Assembly: GCA_019022495.1 (NCBI GenBank)
Contig: JAFEKR010000003.1
Span: 930,001-994,000 of the forward strand
Length of the DNA: 64,000 nt
From: Epichloe hybrida
Lineage: Eukaryota > Ascomycota > Sordariomycetes > Hypocreales > Clavicipitaceae
Reading direction: 5' to 3'
This document shows, in pieces, positions 38,151 through 50,540 of this stretch. Each line of letters begins with the position of its first letter. Within the stretch, counting starts at the first letter, position 1. Position numbers and translations under genes: made by a program. The notes below the pieces were generated by a model, which saw only the letters and a program-made list of their open reading frames with translations, had not been told where the DNA came from and did no database searches.

Positions 38151-39866
38151 TATAATTATAATAGAGAATATTTAAGTCTAGAACTATTATTAAATTAATT
38201 TTAACTATAAACTCTAGGTATTATAAGTCTTACTAGCTTACTACTACCCTTACTTTAAACTAAAATTAAGCTATTACCTTATTTCTTCTTTAGGATAGGA
38301 ATTATACTTATAGCTACTTAGTTATAACTTTTTATAAGGATAATAGTAAGTAAGAGATAGTTTATCTTTACTATATATATATATATTAAGGTATATAAGC
38401 TAAAAGATAAGCTTAGTATACTATTTCTTAAAGAACCTAGCTTAGTTTAAGCTTACTACTAAGGCACTTTACTTCTTCTTTACCTAATTACTAGTATAAA
38501 GCTTCTTAACCTAGTTTTAGAAGCCTTCTAGGGCTTATTAAGGAAAATATTAGAGCTAGAATAGACTTACTACTAAGCTAAAGTAAACTTACTATACCCC
38601 TATTAGCTATAAAAGCCTAGGTCTTAACTAATTACTAGTACTTATTTTAGTTACTAAATATATTTAGCTAAATAGTAAATTAAATATAAAACTAAGCTAA
38701 AATAAAGGTAATTATTACCTAGTAGTATTAATAGTTCTAAACCTAATAGTTAAAATATATATTAGTAATTACCTTTATCTAGTAAGTTAGCCTTATTACT
38801 AAGCTAAAGTAAAGCTAACTTACTAATAATAAAATAGTACTAATACCTTAGGTTCTAAATTAAATAAGATTTATAGGAGATATATTAGATTTCTCTTAGT
38901 ATACTAAGCTAAAGTAAATTAGTAGTAAACTAGGCCTAGAATAAAGGTAAATATAACTTATAAATAAACCTTTCTTTATAACTTATATATATTACTTCTT
39001 AGTTATAGACTTCCTTAGGAAGTCCTTATTCTTATAGAATTCCTAGGTAAATTAAAGCTAGATAAGTAATAATACTAAAGTACTTATAGTATTTAGCACT
39101 ATTATAATAAAATTAGTCTAAATCTATAGCAAATATTAGTAAATAACTTAACCCTAGCCTAGAATAGCTTTTAATAGCTAGAAAGAAAAGAAAAACCTAT
39201 AGAAAGTTTAATATAAAAAGAAGAAAAAAACTAGGACCTTAGGGAAAGAAAAGCTCTTTTTTATACTTATAAAGGAAGAGAGGGGGATAAGTTAAATAAC
39301 TTACTTAAAAATAAAGTATAATATAATTAATAAATCTAATAATATATAAGTAATCTTAACCTAGGACTACCCTAGTCTAGGGCTATAACTACCCTCCCCT
39401 TATACTAATTAAATAAAACTAAGTACTTAAACTTTACTAAATATATAAGGTAAAAGTAAGCTAGAGATAGCTAAAAAGTAAGGCTATAAAAGAGTTAGTA
39501 TAAGAGTAAATAAGAAGTAAATTAATACTATAAATCTAGATTTACTTTACCCTAGCCTAAAGTAAAGAGACTTAGGATAAGTATATTATTATACTAGAAT
39601 AAGACTAGAAAGGGCTTATAAATACTTATTTTATATATTTTTCCTTTCTTTTTCTTTTTAATAGGATAAGGCTAGTATAAGCTAGTAATAAATACTTATA
39701 ATAGGAAATACACTAAGTAGCGTAAGCTTATTATAAGGCTAGCGCTAGCTTATATATAGATATAAGGGGGTTTTACTTCCTAGTATAAGGTTTTCCCTCT
39801 TAACTTAGTAGTAGAAGTACTAGTAATAGCTATCTATAGAGCTAACTAGCGTAAATAATATATATA
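38151..39866 (+). other. LINE1 3' untranslated region
   Basis: Non-coding as far as I can read, collinear with 43150-41463 of LINE2. AAGCTAAAGTAA words recur at 38570-38920. The last 0.5 kb (from about 39370) matches the 33673-34167 fragment. It ends AGCTAACTAGCGTAAATAATATATA next to hAT2 sequence. Confidence 0.7.
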
Positions 39867-39879
39867 AAATTTATAAAAT

Positions 39880-40018
39880 TTATAAAATACTTTATAATAC
39901 TTTATAATAGCTTATAATAGCTTATAATAGCTTATAATAGCTAATAATAACTTATACTAACTTATAATAATTTAAAATAGCTTATAATAGCTTATAATAG
40001 CTTATAATAGCTTATATA
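39880..40018 (-). repeat. 10-bp minisatellite in hAT2
   Basis: Units of CTTATAATAG and variants, the reverse complement of the hAT1 array at 13461-13720. It begins right after the LINE1 tail, so LINE1 appears to have inserted into or beside it. Confidence 0.9.
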
Positions 40019-40204
40019 TATTGCTTATATTACTTATATAACTTAAAATATTATTAGTATTAAGGTTTAATTAAATTTAAATAGTAAATAAATAACTTAT
40101 ATATAAATATAAGTAAGTATAAGAAAATTACTATTAAAAAGTTATATTTAGTATTATTTAGTTTTTAAAATTATTAATAAAATAAAATACTTTTCTTTTT
40201 TATG

Positions 40205-40652
40205 TTTTTTTAAAATAAAAATAATAGTAAAAATAATAGTAAAAATAATAGTAAAAATAATAGTAAAAATAATAGTAATAATAATAGTAATAATAATAGT
40301 AATAATAGTAATAATAGTAATAATAGTAATAATAGTAATAATAGTAATAATAGTAATAATAGTAATAATAGTAATAATAGTAATAATAGTAATAATAGTA
40401 ATAATAGTAATAATAGTAATAATAGTAATAATAGTAATAATAGTAATAATAGTAATAATAGTAATAATAGTAATAATAGTAATAATAGTAATAATAGTAA
40501 TAATAGTAATAATAGTAATAATAGTAATAATAGTAATAATAGTAATAATAGTAATAATAGTAATAGTAATAATAGTAATAATAGTAATAATAGTAATAAT
40601 AGTAATAATAGTAATAATAGTAATAATAGTAATAATAGTAATAATAATATTC
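40205..40652 (-). repeat. 9-bp tandem array in hAT2
   Basis: Starts as 12-bp units (AAAAATAATAGT) and becomes a long run of AATAATAGT with rare TAATAGT deletions. A 166-codon open frame of Ile/Thr repeats on the minus strand is a by-product of the period. Same position as the 9-bp array in hAT1. Confidence 0.95.
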
Positions 40653-40699
40653 AATAAAGGGAAACGTTTATAAATCTTAAAAATATTTATTAAGGGGAA

Positions 40700-41462
40700 A
40701 CTAAACTAAACTAGGAAAAAACCCTTATATAGACTTACTTAATCTAAGTTAGAATATATATTTTCTAAGAAAGAGGAACTAGATAAATCCTAGGATTTAT
40801 CTAATTTCTCTTTATCCTTAGAGGAAGATATAGTATCTAAATCCTTAGATAAAGAGCTATAATAATTATATAGCTTTGAATATTGCTTAATAGTAATATT
40901 TTCCTCCTTTTCCTAATTCTTTAGTAGAATTAGTTACTTAATAGTATAATGCTTTAAGGAGGTTTAGCGCTTAGTAATAATATTACCTCTAGTATTAAAG
41001 GTGCTTTCTATTGCACTAGAAGTGGCAGGAATAGCTAGATATCTTCTAGCAAGTATACTTAAAATAAGGAAAGATTTTTAGTTATTTTCCTACTATTTAA
41101 ATATATTTTCCTTTATTATAATATTAGTATAGTAATATAATAGGATAGGAATAAATATTTACTTACCTTATTCTCTCTAGGGTCTAAGTTAGTAAAAGTA
41201 GGGATTTTATTCTTTTAGGTTCTTTAAATAGATTTATCTCTCTTATTTAGGAATAACCCTTTATAAAGGTTAGAAGATTTAGGCTTAGGCTAAGGGTTGG
41301 AAAAGGTTCTAGGCTAAATAGGCCCCGTAATTTCTACTTAAAATTAGGTATTTTCTGCCTCTGAATTCTCTGAATTCTCTAAGCCTAGCCCTAGGCCTAA
41401 ATTAGCCTAATTTTCCTTATAAGTAGGAAGAAGCCTAGTAGTAAAGTTAGTAATAATAATAA
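40700..41462 (-). pseudogene. hAT2 transposase C-terminal part
   Basis: Read on the minus strand: an acidic, repetitive linker (AYLGLGLGLENSENSEAENT-like) and a degenerate intron starting GTAAGTAAAT near 41170. Then SFLILSILARRYLAIPATSSAIESTFNTRGNIITKR (about 41075-40965), a clear hATC dimerisation domain in which IPATS is intact, and an acidic tail with KDKEKLDKS. The protein would have been truncated by stops at former Gln/Trp codons. The sequence stops at 41462 against LINE2, and the upstream coding part resumes at 48014. Confidence 0.85.
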
Positions 41463-43150
41463 TATATATTATTTACGCTAGTTAGCTCTATAGATAGCTA
41501 TTACTAGTACTCCTACTACTAAGTCAAAAGGGAAAACCCTATACTAGGAAGAAAAACCCCCTTACGTCTATGTACAGGCCAGCGCTAGCCCTGTAACAGG
41601 TCTACGCCGCTTAGTGTGTTTCCTATTATAGGTGTTTATTATTAGCTTACGCTAGCCTTATCCCATTAAAAAGAAAAAAGAGAGGAAAAATATATAAAAT
41701 AAGCCCCTTCTAGTCCTATTCTAGTGTAATAACATATCTATCCTAAGTCTCTTTGCTTTAGGCTAGGGTAAAGTAAATCTAGATTTATAATGTTAATTCA
41801 CTTCTTATTTACTTTCACGCTAACTCTTCTATAGCCCTACTTTTTAGCTATCTCTAGCCTGCCTCCGCCTTATATGTCTAGTAAAGTCTAAGCACCTAGT
41901 TTTATTTAATTAGCATAGGGAGAGGGTAGTTATAGCCCTAGACTAGTATAGTCCTAGGTTAAGATTGCTTATATGTTATTAGATTTGTTAATTATGTTAT
42001 GCTTTATTTTTAAGTAAGTTATCTAAATTATCCCCCCCCCCCCTCTATAGGTATAAAAGAGAGCTCTCCCCCCCTAGGGTCCTAGTCTCTTTTTTCTCTT
42101 TATATTAAACTTCCTATAGGTTTTTCTTTTCTTTCTAGCTATTTAAGGCTACCCTAGGCTAGGGTTAGGTTATTTACTAACATTTGCTATAGATTTAGAA
42201 TAAATCTAGCATAATAGCACTAGAAGCTATAAGTACTTTAGTATTACTACTTATCTAGCTCTAATCCATCTAGGAATCCTATAAGTATAAGGACTTCCTA
42301 AGGAAGTCTATAACTAAGAAGCAATACGCGTAAGTAATAGAAAAGGGTCTGTCTATAAGTTATATTTGCCTTTATTCTAGGCCTAGTTTGCTACTAATTT
42401 GCCTTAGCTTAGTGTACTAAGAGAAGTCTAATACATGTCCTACGAGTCTTATTTGATTTAGGACCTTAGGCATTAGTACTATCTTATCATTAGTAGGTTA
42501 GCCCTGCTCTAGCTTAGTAATAAGGCTAACTTGCTAGATAGGGGCGGCTACTAATATGTGTTTTAACTATTAGGTTTAGAACTATTAATACTACTAGGTA
42601 ATAATTACCTCTATTCTAGCTTAGTTCTATATCTAATCCGCTATATAGCTAAATATATCTAGTAACTAAAATAAGCACTAGTAGTTAGTTAAGACCTAGG
42701 CTTCTATAGCTAATAAGGGTAAGGTAAGTTTACTCTAGTCTAGTGGCAGGTCTATTCTAGCTTTAATATCCTCCTTAATAAACTCTAGAAGGCTTCTAGA
42801 ACTAGGTTAAGAAGCTTTACGCTAGTAATTAGGCAAAGAAAAAATAAAGCGCCTTAGTAGTAAGCCTAGACTAGGCTAGTTCCTTCAAGGAATAGCATAC
42901 TAAGCTTATCTTTTAGCTTACGTGCCTTAACGCGCATATAGTAGAGATAAACTATCTCTTACTTACTATTATCCCTATGAAGAGTTATAACTAGGTAGCT
43001 ATAGGTATAATTCCTATCCTAGAGGAGAAATAAGGTAGTGGCTTAATTTTAGTTTAGAGTAAGGGTAGTAGCAGGCTAGTAGGACTTATAATACCTAGAG
43101 TTTATAGTTAAAATTAATCTAATAATAGTTCTAGACCTAAATGTTCTTTA
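41463..43150 (-). other. LINE2 3' untranslated region
   Basis: No readable coding sequence. It contains a 12-C run at 42032-42043 and a pyrimidine-rich stretch to 42110. The last 0.5 kb matches the truncated copy at 33673-34167. It ends at a TAATAATAAT tail. Confidence 0.7.
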
Positions 43151-46100
43151 TTATAATTATAAATTATGAAATTAGTCCCTCCCCTAGCCTGCCTCCATGC
43201 CTACACTATCTATTCTATCCCCTATACTAGATTTATAATTAGGAGGTTTTCTATCTATTAGCGAAGTTAGCCTAGGTCTAGAGGTATTCTAAGCTATCTT
43301 ATAGCTAGCTCCTATGCTAATAAGTAATATTAGAGTTATCTTATGCTAAGGAACTATTTAGCTAAATATTTTACTTTTTAAGGTTTGTTTAGGGCTAGCC
43401 TTGCCTCCTATGCGTTAGCAGGCTATTGCTACTAAGGTTACCTATGGTTGTATTTGCTATAATTAACTAGTATATAGTATTAGTTTTCTATAGCTTAACC
43501 GTAGCTACATAGGGGCGAAACCACCCTAGGAACCTTTCTTTAGAATAGGAACTTATTTAGGCCTATCTTTCCTATGTGTAATTAGATAATTATTAAAGAG
43601 ACATACTTATCTATATTAGTGTGGAATTCCTAGATTTCCTTTGGGTTATAGGAGGGTGGTTAGTCTTTAGTTAGTTCTCTAATGTGTTTACTCTAGGCTA
43701 GCCTCTCCTTATTATACTAGTTCTTCTAATATTTCTTCTATTTCTTATCCATATCTATATCTAGCTTATTATTAATAGGTAAGGGTCTTCTTTTATAGTG
43801 TAGTACTATTATAACTAAGTTAGCTATAGCTTAGATTATCCTTACTATCCCGCTATTAATAATTCTGTCTTTAAACCTTTGCTTTATCTTATTTAGGTAA
43901 AGGTTAAGGGGGGGGATATAAGTCTTAACCTCTAGTTATATAATAGGTATAGCCTTAAATACCCCTATAATAATCTAGAGGCAAGCTAATTAATTTACTA
44001 TAAAGCTTTTTACTACTCCTCTTAGCTTTCCTCCCTTCTTAGTAAGGGTATAGTAAGCGCTTACTCTATAAGTAAGGATAGGCTAGACTACCTATATATA
44101 TAGAAGTCTAGTATCTCTAAAGCTATATCCCTAGGCTAATACTACTAGCTTAGAGAGTATAAGCTACTACTAGGCTAACTTACCCTTAAGGATATTTCTA
44201 TAAGCACTCTAGTTAAGTTTTCTATTAACCTACACTCCTAGGAATTTATATAATTCTATAGGTGCTATTTCCTTTACTTTAAGTTAGACTCTAGCCTAGG
44301 GAGGTTTATAAGACTTACTAAAGTATATAAGTTTAGTTTTAGCTAGGTTAAACTTAACTCCTGCTTACTTTACTTATTCCTTATAAATTTTCTATATAGC
44401 CTCTAGTCTTCTCTAGGTTTATACTATATTCTTACTAAAGGCTACTATGTTTATATTATTTACAAATCCTATAGCTACTATACCTAGAATAGCCTAGAGG
44501 TAAATATAAAGCTTTGCTAAGTAAAGTAAGAAAAGAATTAAGGAGAGAGGTAAACCCTATAGGGTACTAGCCTTAATTATAAATAGTTTAGAGAGTTCTT
44601 TATTAAAGCTAAGCTAGCTTATTCTATCTATAAGAAAGCTTTGTATTACTACTATTAGCTATTATAGGACTCCTATCTTTATAAGTAGGTGTATTAGGTA
44701 TAGGTAGCTAACTTTATTAAACGCTAAAGATATATCTATTTATGCTAGTAAGGTAATACTACCCCTACCCTAGGCCTTCCTAATGCATTTAATAAGGACT
44801 TTTATTATAGTTTCTGTTAATCTATTTATCCTATTGCTTATCTAAAGTTTAGGGAGTAGCCCCTTTACCTTAGTAAAGGCTATAAGTTACTTTACTATTA
44901 CTACTTCTATAATCTTTCCTACTATATTAAGTAGTAAGATTAGTCTCTATATATTAGCTCTCCTTATTTTCTTAGTGGTTTTACTAGGTTTCCTAATTAC
45001 TACTACCCTTATAGTTTAGAAGCAGGCTAGGAAGTATCCTATTTCTAGGACTATATTTAGGAGCCTAGCTATAGTATTTTTAGCTAGGTTATTATAGGCT
45101 TTAATAAGGCCTGCTAGGAGTTTATTATCCCCTAGTGCCTTCTAACTAGCTATGTTTACTAGGATATTATTAATTTTCTTTTACTTAAATTATTCTTTAT
45201 CTAGTAATAGTATATTTTCTAGCTCTAGGAAGGAGAGGTCTAGTATATATAAGAGGTCCGCTATTAGCTTAGGGAAGAATCTTTATACTAGTACGCTAGC
45301 CTTATTATTATGTGTGGTGGCTAGGTTAGGGTTATTTTTACTTCTTTTTAGCTTAGGGAGTCTAGGGAGCTCTAGGGGGGCCTAGCTTTAAAGCTAGGCC
45401 TATCTCTTAAGCCTCTAGACCCCTCTGTCTTTTTCCTATGTGTTAGCCTTTTATAATATATCCCTCTATGTGTTTCTTTTCTCTTCCCTTATAACACATT
45501 CTTAGTCCTTATTTACCTTAGTATAGGCTTACTAGTTTGTGTTAGTCCTCTAGTGTCTTTATTATCTCTTAGCTTACTTTACTTTACTAACTAACTCTTA
45601 GGCTTTCCTTAACTACTATACCTCTAGGCTAGGGAGTCCCTAGGCCTTCTTTAGGACTACCTTATCTATAATCTATTATAAGCTTATAATAAGCTATATT
45701 ATATAGTTATCTATTCCCTCTTTATTACATAGGTCTAGCGCGTTCTTAGGCTAGAGTCTAATTATAGCCTTTGCCTTTATATATAGTTAGTTTATAGCTC
45801 CCTATATATATCTAAGGACCTAGGGGATAGCTTCCTACTATTTATTAAAGATACTAATTAGTTATGGGATATAGTTAGATCTAGGGATATCTTTAGCGTC
45901 TTTATAGTAGACTTTAATATCTAGTGTAGCCTATACTAGATTAATAGTGCTATCTCTATTATCTTTATATTATCTTATAGGCTTGCCCTAGGGTATAATA
46001 AGTCTAAGCCTTTACTAGTTTATAAACTCTAGTAGTTTATTTACTCTATTAGTTTTCCTATTTAGCTTATCCTAGAGGGGGTGCTTTTAGTTAAAGTTAC

Positions 46101-46700
46101 CTATAAATACGCTTTAGTTATAGGGCTCCTCTAGGTTAATTATATAAATAAGGGTGTTCTAGTTATTACTATATCCCTCTAAGTAAAGGGAGTAAATATT
46201 AACTCCTTATAGCTTTACTAGTAACTAGTTAGTCCCTCCCTAGGCTAACTATAACCTTACTCTATGTTTCTTATTTATATATACTATATTATATTTATTA
46301 TAATATATAAGTTAGAACTAGGCAAGGCCTAGTGCTAGGGGCCACGGGTTTCTTATGTGTTCCTATTCTTAGATTATAATTATGTCTATGTTAGTCTAGT
46401 AATAAAGCGCTATATATACTAGTTTATTTTTCTTATTTTTATTCTAGAAAAGGACTTATAATATTATTATATTAATTAGGGGGGTTATTAGTCACTGCTA
46501 TCTTATGCTAGCTCTATTCTAGCTCTAAGTTACTCTATGTACTATCTAATGCTTCCTAATCTTAGTTATTTAGCGCTTTATTTTATATTTATAAGGCATT
46601 CTCTCTTTTTACTTACTATAATAATAGGTTTTATTACTATGCTAGGTCTCTTATAGGGTATAGTTAAGCCTCTGCTTAGGGAGTAAGTAGTGAAGTAAGA
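43150..46700 (-). pseudogene. LINE2 ORF2: endonuclease region and reverse transcriptase
   Basis: Minus-strand copy of the LINE1 ORF2. The reverse transcriptase reads GLPLSLILFLLYLAKLYIYL (about 44550-44495), then GFVNNINIVAFSKN with the catalytic pair at 44455-44469 changed from Asp-Asp to Asn-Asn. After it come LAKTKLIYFSKS and YKFLGVQVNxKLNxS, the thumb-like blocks, and AVVRPILTY-like text near 44090. The endonuclease region lies at roughly 46600-45450 by position but its catalytic residues are not readable. Frames are broken by TAG/TAA at former Gln and Trp codons. Confidence 0.8.
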
Positions 46701-46719
46701 GGGCTATTTAAGATATCCT

Positions 46720-47910
46720 GCTCTAGTAGTATTTTACTTCTCTTTTAGGATAGGATAGTCCCTTAACTAGGCTAGGTGTAGTCTAGAGCATAGGATATAG
46801 TTTTCCTTTACTTATCTGTCTTTTGCTAGGTAGGAGGACTTTCTATTCTTATAATAGCTAGCTTTATACTTACTATACCTTAGTGCTACCTTATAAAACT
46901 TAGCTATATAGCTAGTTTAGAAGTAATTATAGTACTATTAGGGTTATAGGGTCTTATTATATAGTTTAGTTTAGAAAAGCTTCACTTTAAAAACTATACT
47001 ATCTTAGTATATCTTATTAGTATCTTTTACTTTAGCTAGGCCTAGTATTAGAGTAGTTCTTTAGGTGCCTTTACCCTAGGGTTATCTTACTATTGCCTTT
47101 ACTATGTTTACCTTATTAGCCTTTCTAATTTCTATTACTAGGTTCTTAAGAGAGGTGTGTTTAGTTAGGAATCCTTTAATAATAACGCTAAGTACGCAAT
47201 AGTAAAGGGTTGCCTCTAGCCTAAATACTTTAGTAATCTATTTTTAGTCTTCTTTATATTAGGTAGCATTTTCTTTAAAGGTAATAATTATATCCTTACT
47301 AGGGAGTCTTCTAGCTGCTATTACTATAGTTTAGCCTATGGCTTTATTTACTACTATTACTATGTCTTCTACGCCCCTAGACTAGAGTGATTCCTAGATA
47401 GTGTTCCCTTTAATAAGTATCTCTTAGTCCTATCTACTAGGGATCTAGAGGGGGGGAGGTAAGCTATTTATCTATTTAGAAGCTAGGCTAGTAGTAATGC
47501 TTACCTAGGTTAGAGTGTTACTTCCTTTAGCTCCTTTTTTAATAGCCTCTTTAAGGGCTTATTTAAGGGCTTCTTTAGTGGTATAGATATTACTATTATT
47601 ATAGTTTATTACCTTTACTTTAGCTTAGGCGTGGTCCGCTGCCTATCTAGTAATAGCTTTAGTAATATACCACACCTAAGTAACTTTATTACTAGGGATA
47701 AGGCTTATGATTTTATTATAGTATTTTATATTATCTAGATATTTGAATTAGTTTTAGTCTATTATAGGGTTATTCTTACTGCTTTAAATATTAAACTATC
47801 CTATTCCTATGTTTAGGTAGTAGTAGCTCTATGCTAGCCCCCTTTCTTCTAAGTTAATTACTATTAGCACATTTGCACTCCTACTACTAGCTCTATTACA
47901 ATACGATATT
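46720..47910 (-). pseudogene. LINE2 ORF1 region
   Basis: Collinear with 20700-21878 of LINE1. The expected product is an RNA-binding ORF1 protein, by position only. The frame contains ALKxALKEAIKKGAKGSNTLTxVSITTSLAS (about 47570-47480) and LPPPLxIPSRxD; a helical Ala/Lys-rich region is evident but no domain was recognised. Stops replace Gln and Trp. Confidence 0.6.
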
Positions 47911-47935
47911 ATAGGGGGGGGTAAACAGAAGCAAG

Positions 47936-48013
47936 GAATTTAAATATTAATGTGGTTTGTATTTTAGAGGCGATTCCGGACCTTTAGAGCGGTGCGGAAG
48001 TTTGTGCGAAGGT
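47936..48013 (-). promoter_or_regulatory. LINE2 5' untranslated region, GC-rich
   Basis: About 80 bp at the extreme 5' end, with CTTCGCACAAACTTCCGCAC and GGTCCGGAATCGCC (minus strand). CpG sites survive although the rest of LINE2 is AT-converted. LINEs usually carry an internal promoter here; that role is inferred from position only. It is absent from LINE1. Confidence 0.5.
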
Positions 48014-49749
48014 TTAATAATAATAATAATAATAAACATTATACTTACAGATTATAATCCTTTTCTAGGTTATCTAGTAGCCTTTTTATTGTTTTTAGTT
48101 ATAATCTAAGCTTATCTTTTATAGTAATAAGATTAAGCCTAGGGTCTAATAATATAGCATATAAATAAGGCTTATAAAAGTGATAATTATTCCCTATATC
48201 TTATAGGAAATAATTACCTAGCTTTTCTAAGCTAATATCTATAGAGGCTATAAAGACCTTACTAAAAGGATTATAAACATGTTTCTAGTAAAATAGGTTA
48301 GTATAATTTATTTAGAAAAGGTAAAAAAGATATATACCTAATTATTATAAGCCTTTTAGTCCTCTTTAATATTATTAAGATATTCATATATCTTAATAAT
48401 AAAAAGTAGGACTAGACCTAAAGTATTATATTTCTAGCTTTAAAGTATAATAGTAGGCTTATAGAAAACCTCTAAAATACTGCTTAAGGTAGCTAAATTA
48501 GCCTATTCTTATGTTATACGCATTATATCCTTAATAGTAGTAATATTAGTTTCCTTATTAAGAAGAATAATAGCTTCTTTAAGCTCTAAAGAAGTATTAA
48601 TTATCTTATAGGTTAAATTCCACCCAGTTTTATTAGCTAAAGATATTATAAATTAGTTATAACTTATAAGAATAATATAAAAAGAAATAAAGACTTACCT
48701 AAAGGGATTTTTATAATATTATAATTCTTAGCTAAGTTACCTTATTTTGTTGCTTTTCTAAGGCATTTTAACTAAGTTTTATATAAAGCTTAGTTATTCT
48801 TAATAAGAATAGTAATTCTTTTAACCTTTCCTAGGATACCTATAACTAATATTAGTATTATAATAGTAAAAATAGTAAAATAATTACTTACTATTAGCTA
48901 AGGATTTAAATTATTAAAAATTAGGATTTCCTTAGATATATGAAGTTTCTTTTGTAAAATAATAAAAGTATTTACTATTCTTAAAGCTTTCTAAGTCTTC
49001 CTTAGAAAATATAGATTTAATAAAACTTATAATAATATCCTTAGCTATAATATTTAAAATATAAGCTATATATTAGATATTATATAGTTTAATACTAATA
49101 TTATTATAACTCTTATTAATATAAGAAGTTATAAAAGTATTATTATTAAAACCATTATCCTAAGTAAAACTATATATAATTAGAATTAGAATTATATAAT
49201 ATATAATAATATTAGTTATTATTAAAAGAAATAACTTACCTAAGGATATCCTTAGGCTCTAAGTAATAATTCTTAGTAAGATTATTAAAGTATTAGTAAA
49301 TATAAGCTTTAGTATATGAATTTAATAGATATTCAAATCCTGTAAGTAAATAGTTAGTAAATAATAAGAATAATAAGAATAATTAAAAGACTTACTAATT
49401 AGCTTATACTTAAGCGTTAATTTCAGATTAAGCTAGCTTATAATAACCCCTAGATAAGACTTTAAATTAAATAAAGTCTATATATCTAGTTAAACTAAAA
49501 TTAAACCTTAATATTTAATTTAATATTAGATTTATTAAAGGATTTTTTACTTAGATAAATAATACATAGTATTTATCCTATATATTATTATTTAGTAACT
49601 AAGTAAAGAAGCTAAATTATTATTCCTATATATATAAATTAGCTTAAATAACTAATTATTATAAGAGATTAATAAAAGAAAATAACTTACTTAAAATAAT
49701 AATTAAGCAAATTTTTAAAAGATTTACTATTAATTAAAGTAAAAGAAAG
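48014..49749 (-). pseudogene. hAT2 transposase N-terminal and middle part
   Basis: Read on the minus strand from 49749 to 48014. Several degenerate introns begin GTAAGTTATTT, GTAAGTAATTA or GTAAGTCTTTA. Coding text includes the core block NKTGWNLTYKIINTSLELKEAIILLNKET (about 48640-48550), then LSSILEVFYKPTIILxS, FSKVFIASIDISLEKLGNYF and FYKPYLYAILLDPRLNLITIKDKLRL (about 48185-48110), in which the LDPRLN motif of hAT transposases is intact. The frame then reaches the TTATTATTATT site where LINE2 inserted and resumes at 41462. E6 cuts it at 49755. Confidence 0.82.
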
Positions 49750-49754
49750 GTTAT

Positions 49755-50044
49755 TGTTAGTTTCACAGGGTATTGAATTCAATGTAAGAAGGTTGTGAGC
49801 CCGAAGAATAGTATTATTATTGATTTATCTATTCTAGGCTGCGTTCTATGTGTATGTAAAAAGAGAAGTCAAAAGCTAGAATCTGCAATAATAAAAGGAA
49901 AGGGGGCCGCGCGTTTATAGCCCCATATTTCCTAGCTAATTAACGGGCTAGGTTATGAGTCATATGTGGGGCGCGCGCGTGGACTAAGCTTTTGCTAGGT
50001 AATTACGGCTGCGACGCGTGATTAATATTACCTTTGTTCTAACA
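49755..50044 (-). repeat. E6 3' LTR (low-coordinate copy)
   Basis: 290 bp, plus-strand ends TGTTAGTTTC and TTGTTCTAACA. The outer (left) half keeps GAATTCAATG and GAGCCCGAAG; the inner end has GACGCGTGATTAATATTACC. Confidence 0.95.
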
Positions 50045-50540
50045 CTAGAACCTCTCTCTTTTAATATAATTATTAACGCGTAATATTAATTATAGAAATA
50101 AAAAGAAAGGTAAATTAATAATCTTGATTAATAGGGGATGTAAAGAGAAGAACTTATAGCCTATCTTAGTATATAGTAGCTAATAAAAGGGAAATAATAA
50201 TCTTGCTTAGCCTATGAGCCTATGTAAGGATAAGTGAATCCCTTCTGAATCCCTTCTTTCCTTAAAATAACATATATCCCATACTATAGCATATATATAA
50301 TATTATCCCCCTTTAATATAATACCTTCCTCCTCTTACACACTACTACTAATTTCTATAGTTTACTAGGAGGGCCTAGTAGGCTAGCGTAGCTATAGCCG
50401 CTAGGGATGTTAACTACGGGGGCGTATATCCCCTGTATTAATATCTTATCCCTATGGCTACCCTCCTAGAGGATTACCTTTTCTCTTACTCTGTGTGTGT
50501 TACACATAGGTAACCTATCTCTCTATCTAGATTATTATTT
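50045..50540 (-). other. E6 3' untranslated region
   Basis: Non-coding sequence between the RNase H tail and the 3' LTR. No feature recognised beyond GTGTGTGT near 50503-50511. Confidence 0.5.

Larger units (their letters stand above)
20674..39866 (+). mobile_element. Non-LTR retrotransposon LINE1, split by copia E5
   Basis: A plus-strand LINE in two pieces, 20674-21878 and 34584 to about 39866, separated by E5 with target duplication GTAAG. Together they make about 6.5 kb, collinear with LINE2 (41463-48013, opposite strand). It has a first ORF region, an endonuclease/reverse transcriptase ORF, and a long 3' untranslated region ending GCGTAAATAATATATA. The first 80 bp or so of LINE2 are missing here; the sequence starts directly at the hAT1 end. 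The fungal-type reverse transcriptase suggests a Tad1-like clade (inference). Confidence 0.85.
41463..48013 (-). mobile_element. Non-LTR retrotransposon LINE2, near full length
   Basis: About 6.55 kb on the minus strand, collinear with LINE1, inserted in a TAA-rich site of hAT2. Both flanks carry TAATAATAATAATA runs (about 41450-41463 and 48015-48034), consistent with a target duplication, though the simple repeat blurs the edges. Order on the minus strand: 5' untranslated region (48013-47936), ORF1 (about 47910-46720), ORF2 (about 46700-43150), 3' untranslated region (43150-41463). It is less mutated than LINE1. Confidence 0.88.

Noticed and set aside
40154..40654. 166-codon minus-strand open frame of Ile/Thr repeats, resembling an antifreeze-like or membrane protein
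   Set aside because: Pure 9-bp array (AATAATAGT); same artefact as above.
45152..45385. 77-codon plus-strand open frame
   Set aside because: Antisense to LINE2 ORF2 and contains no recognisable domain.
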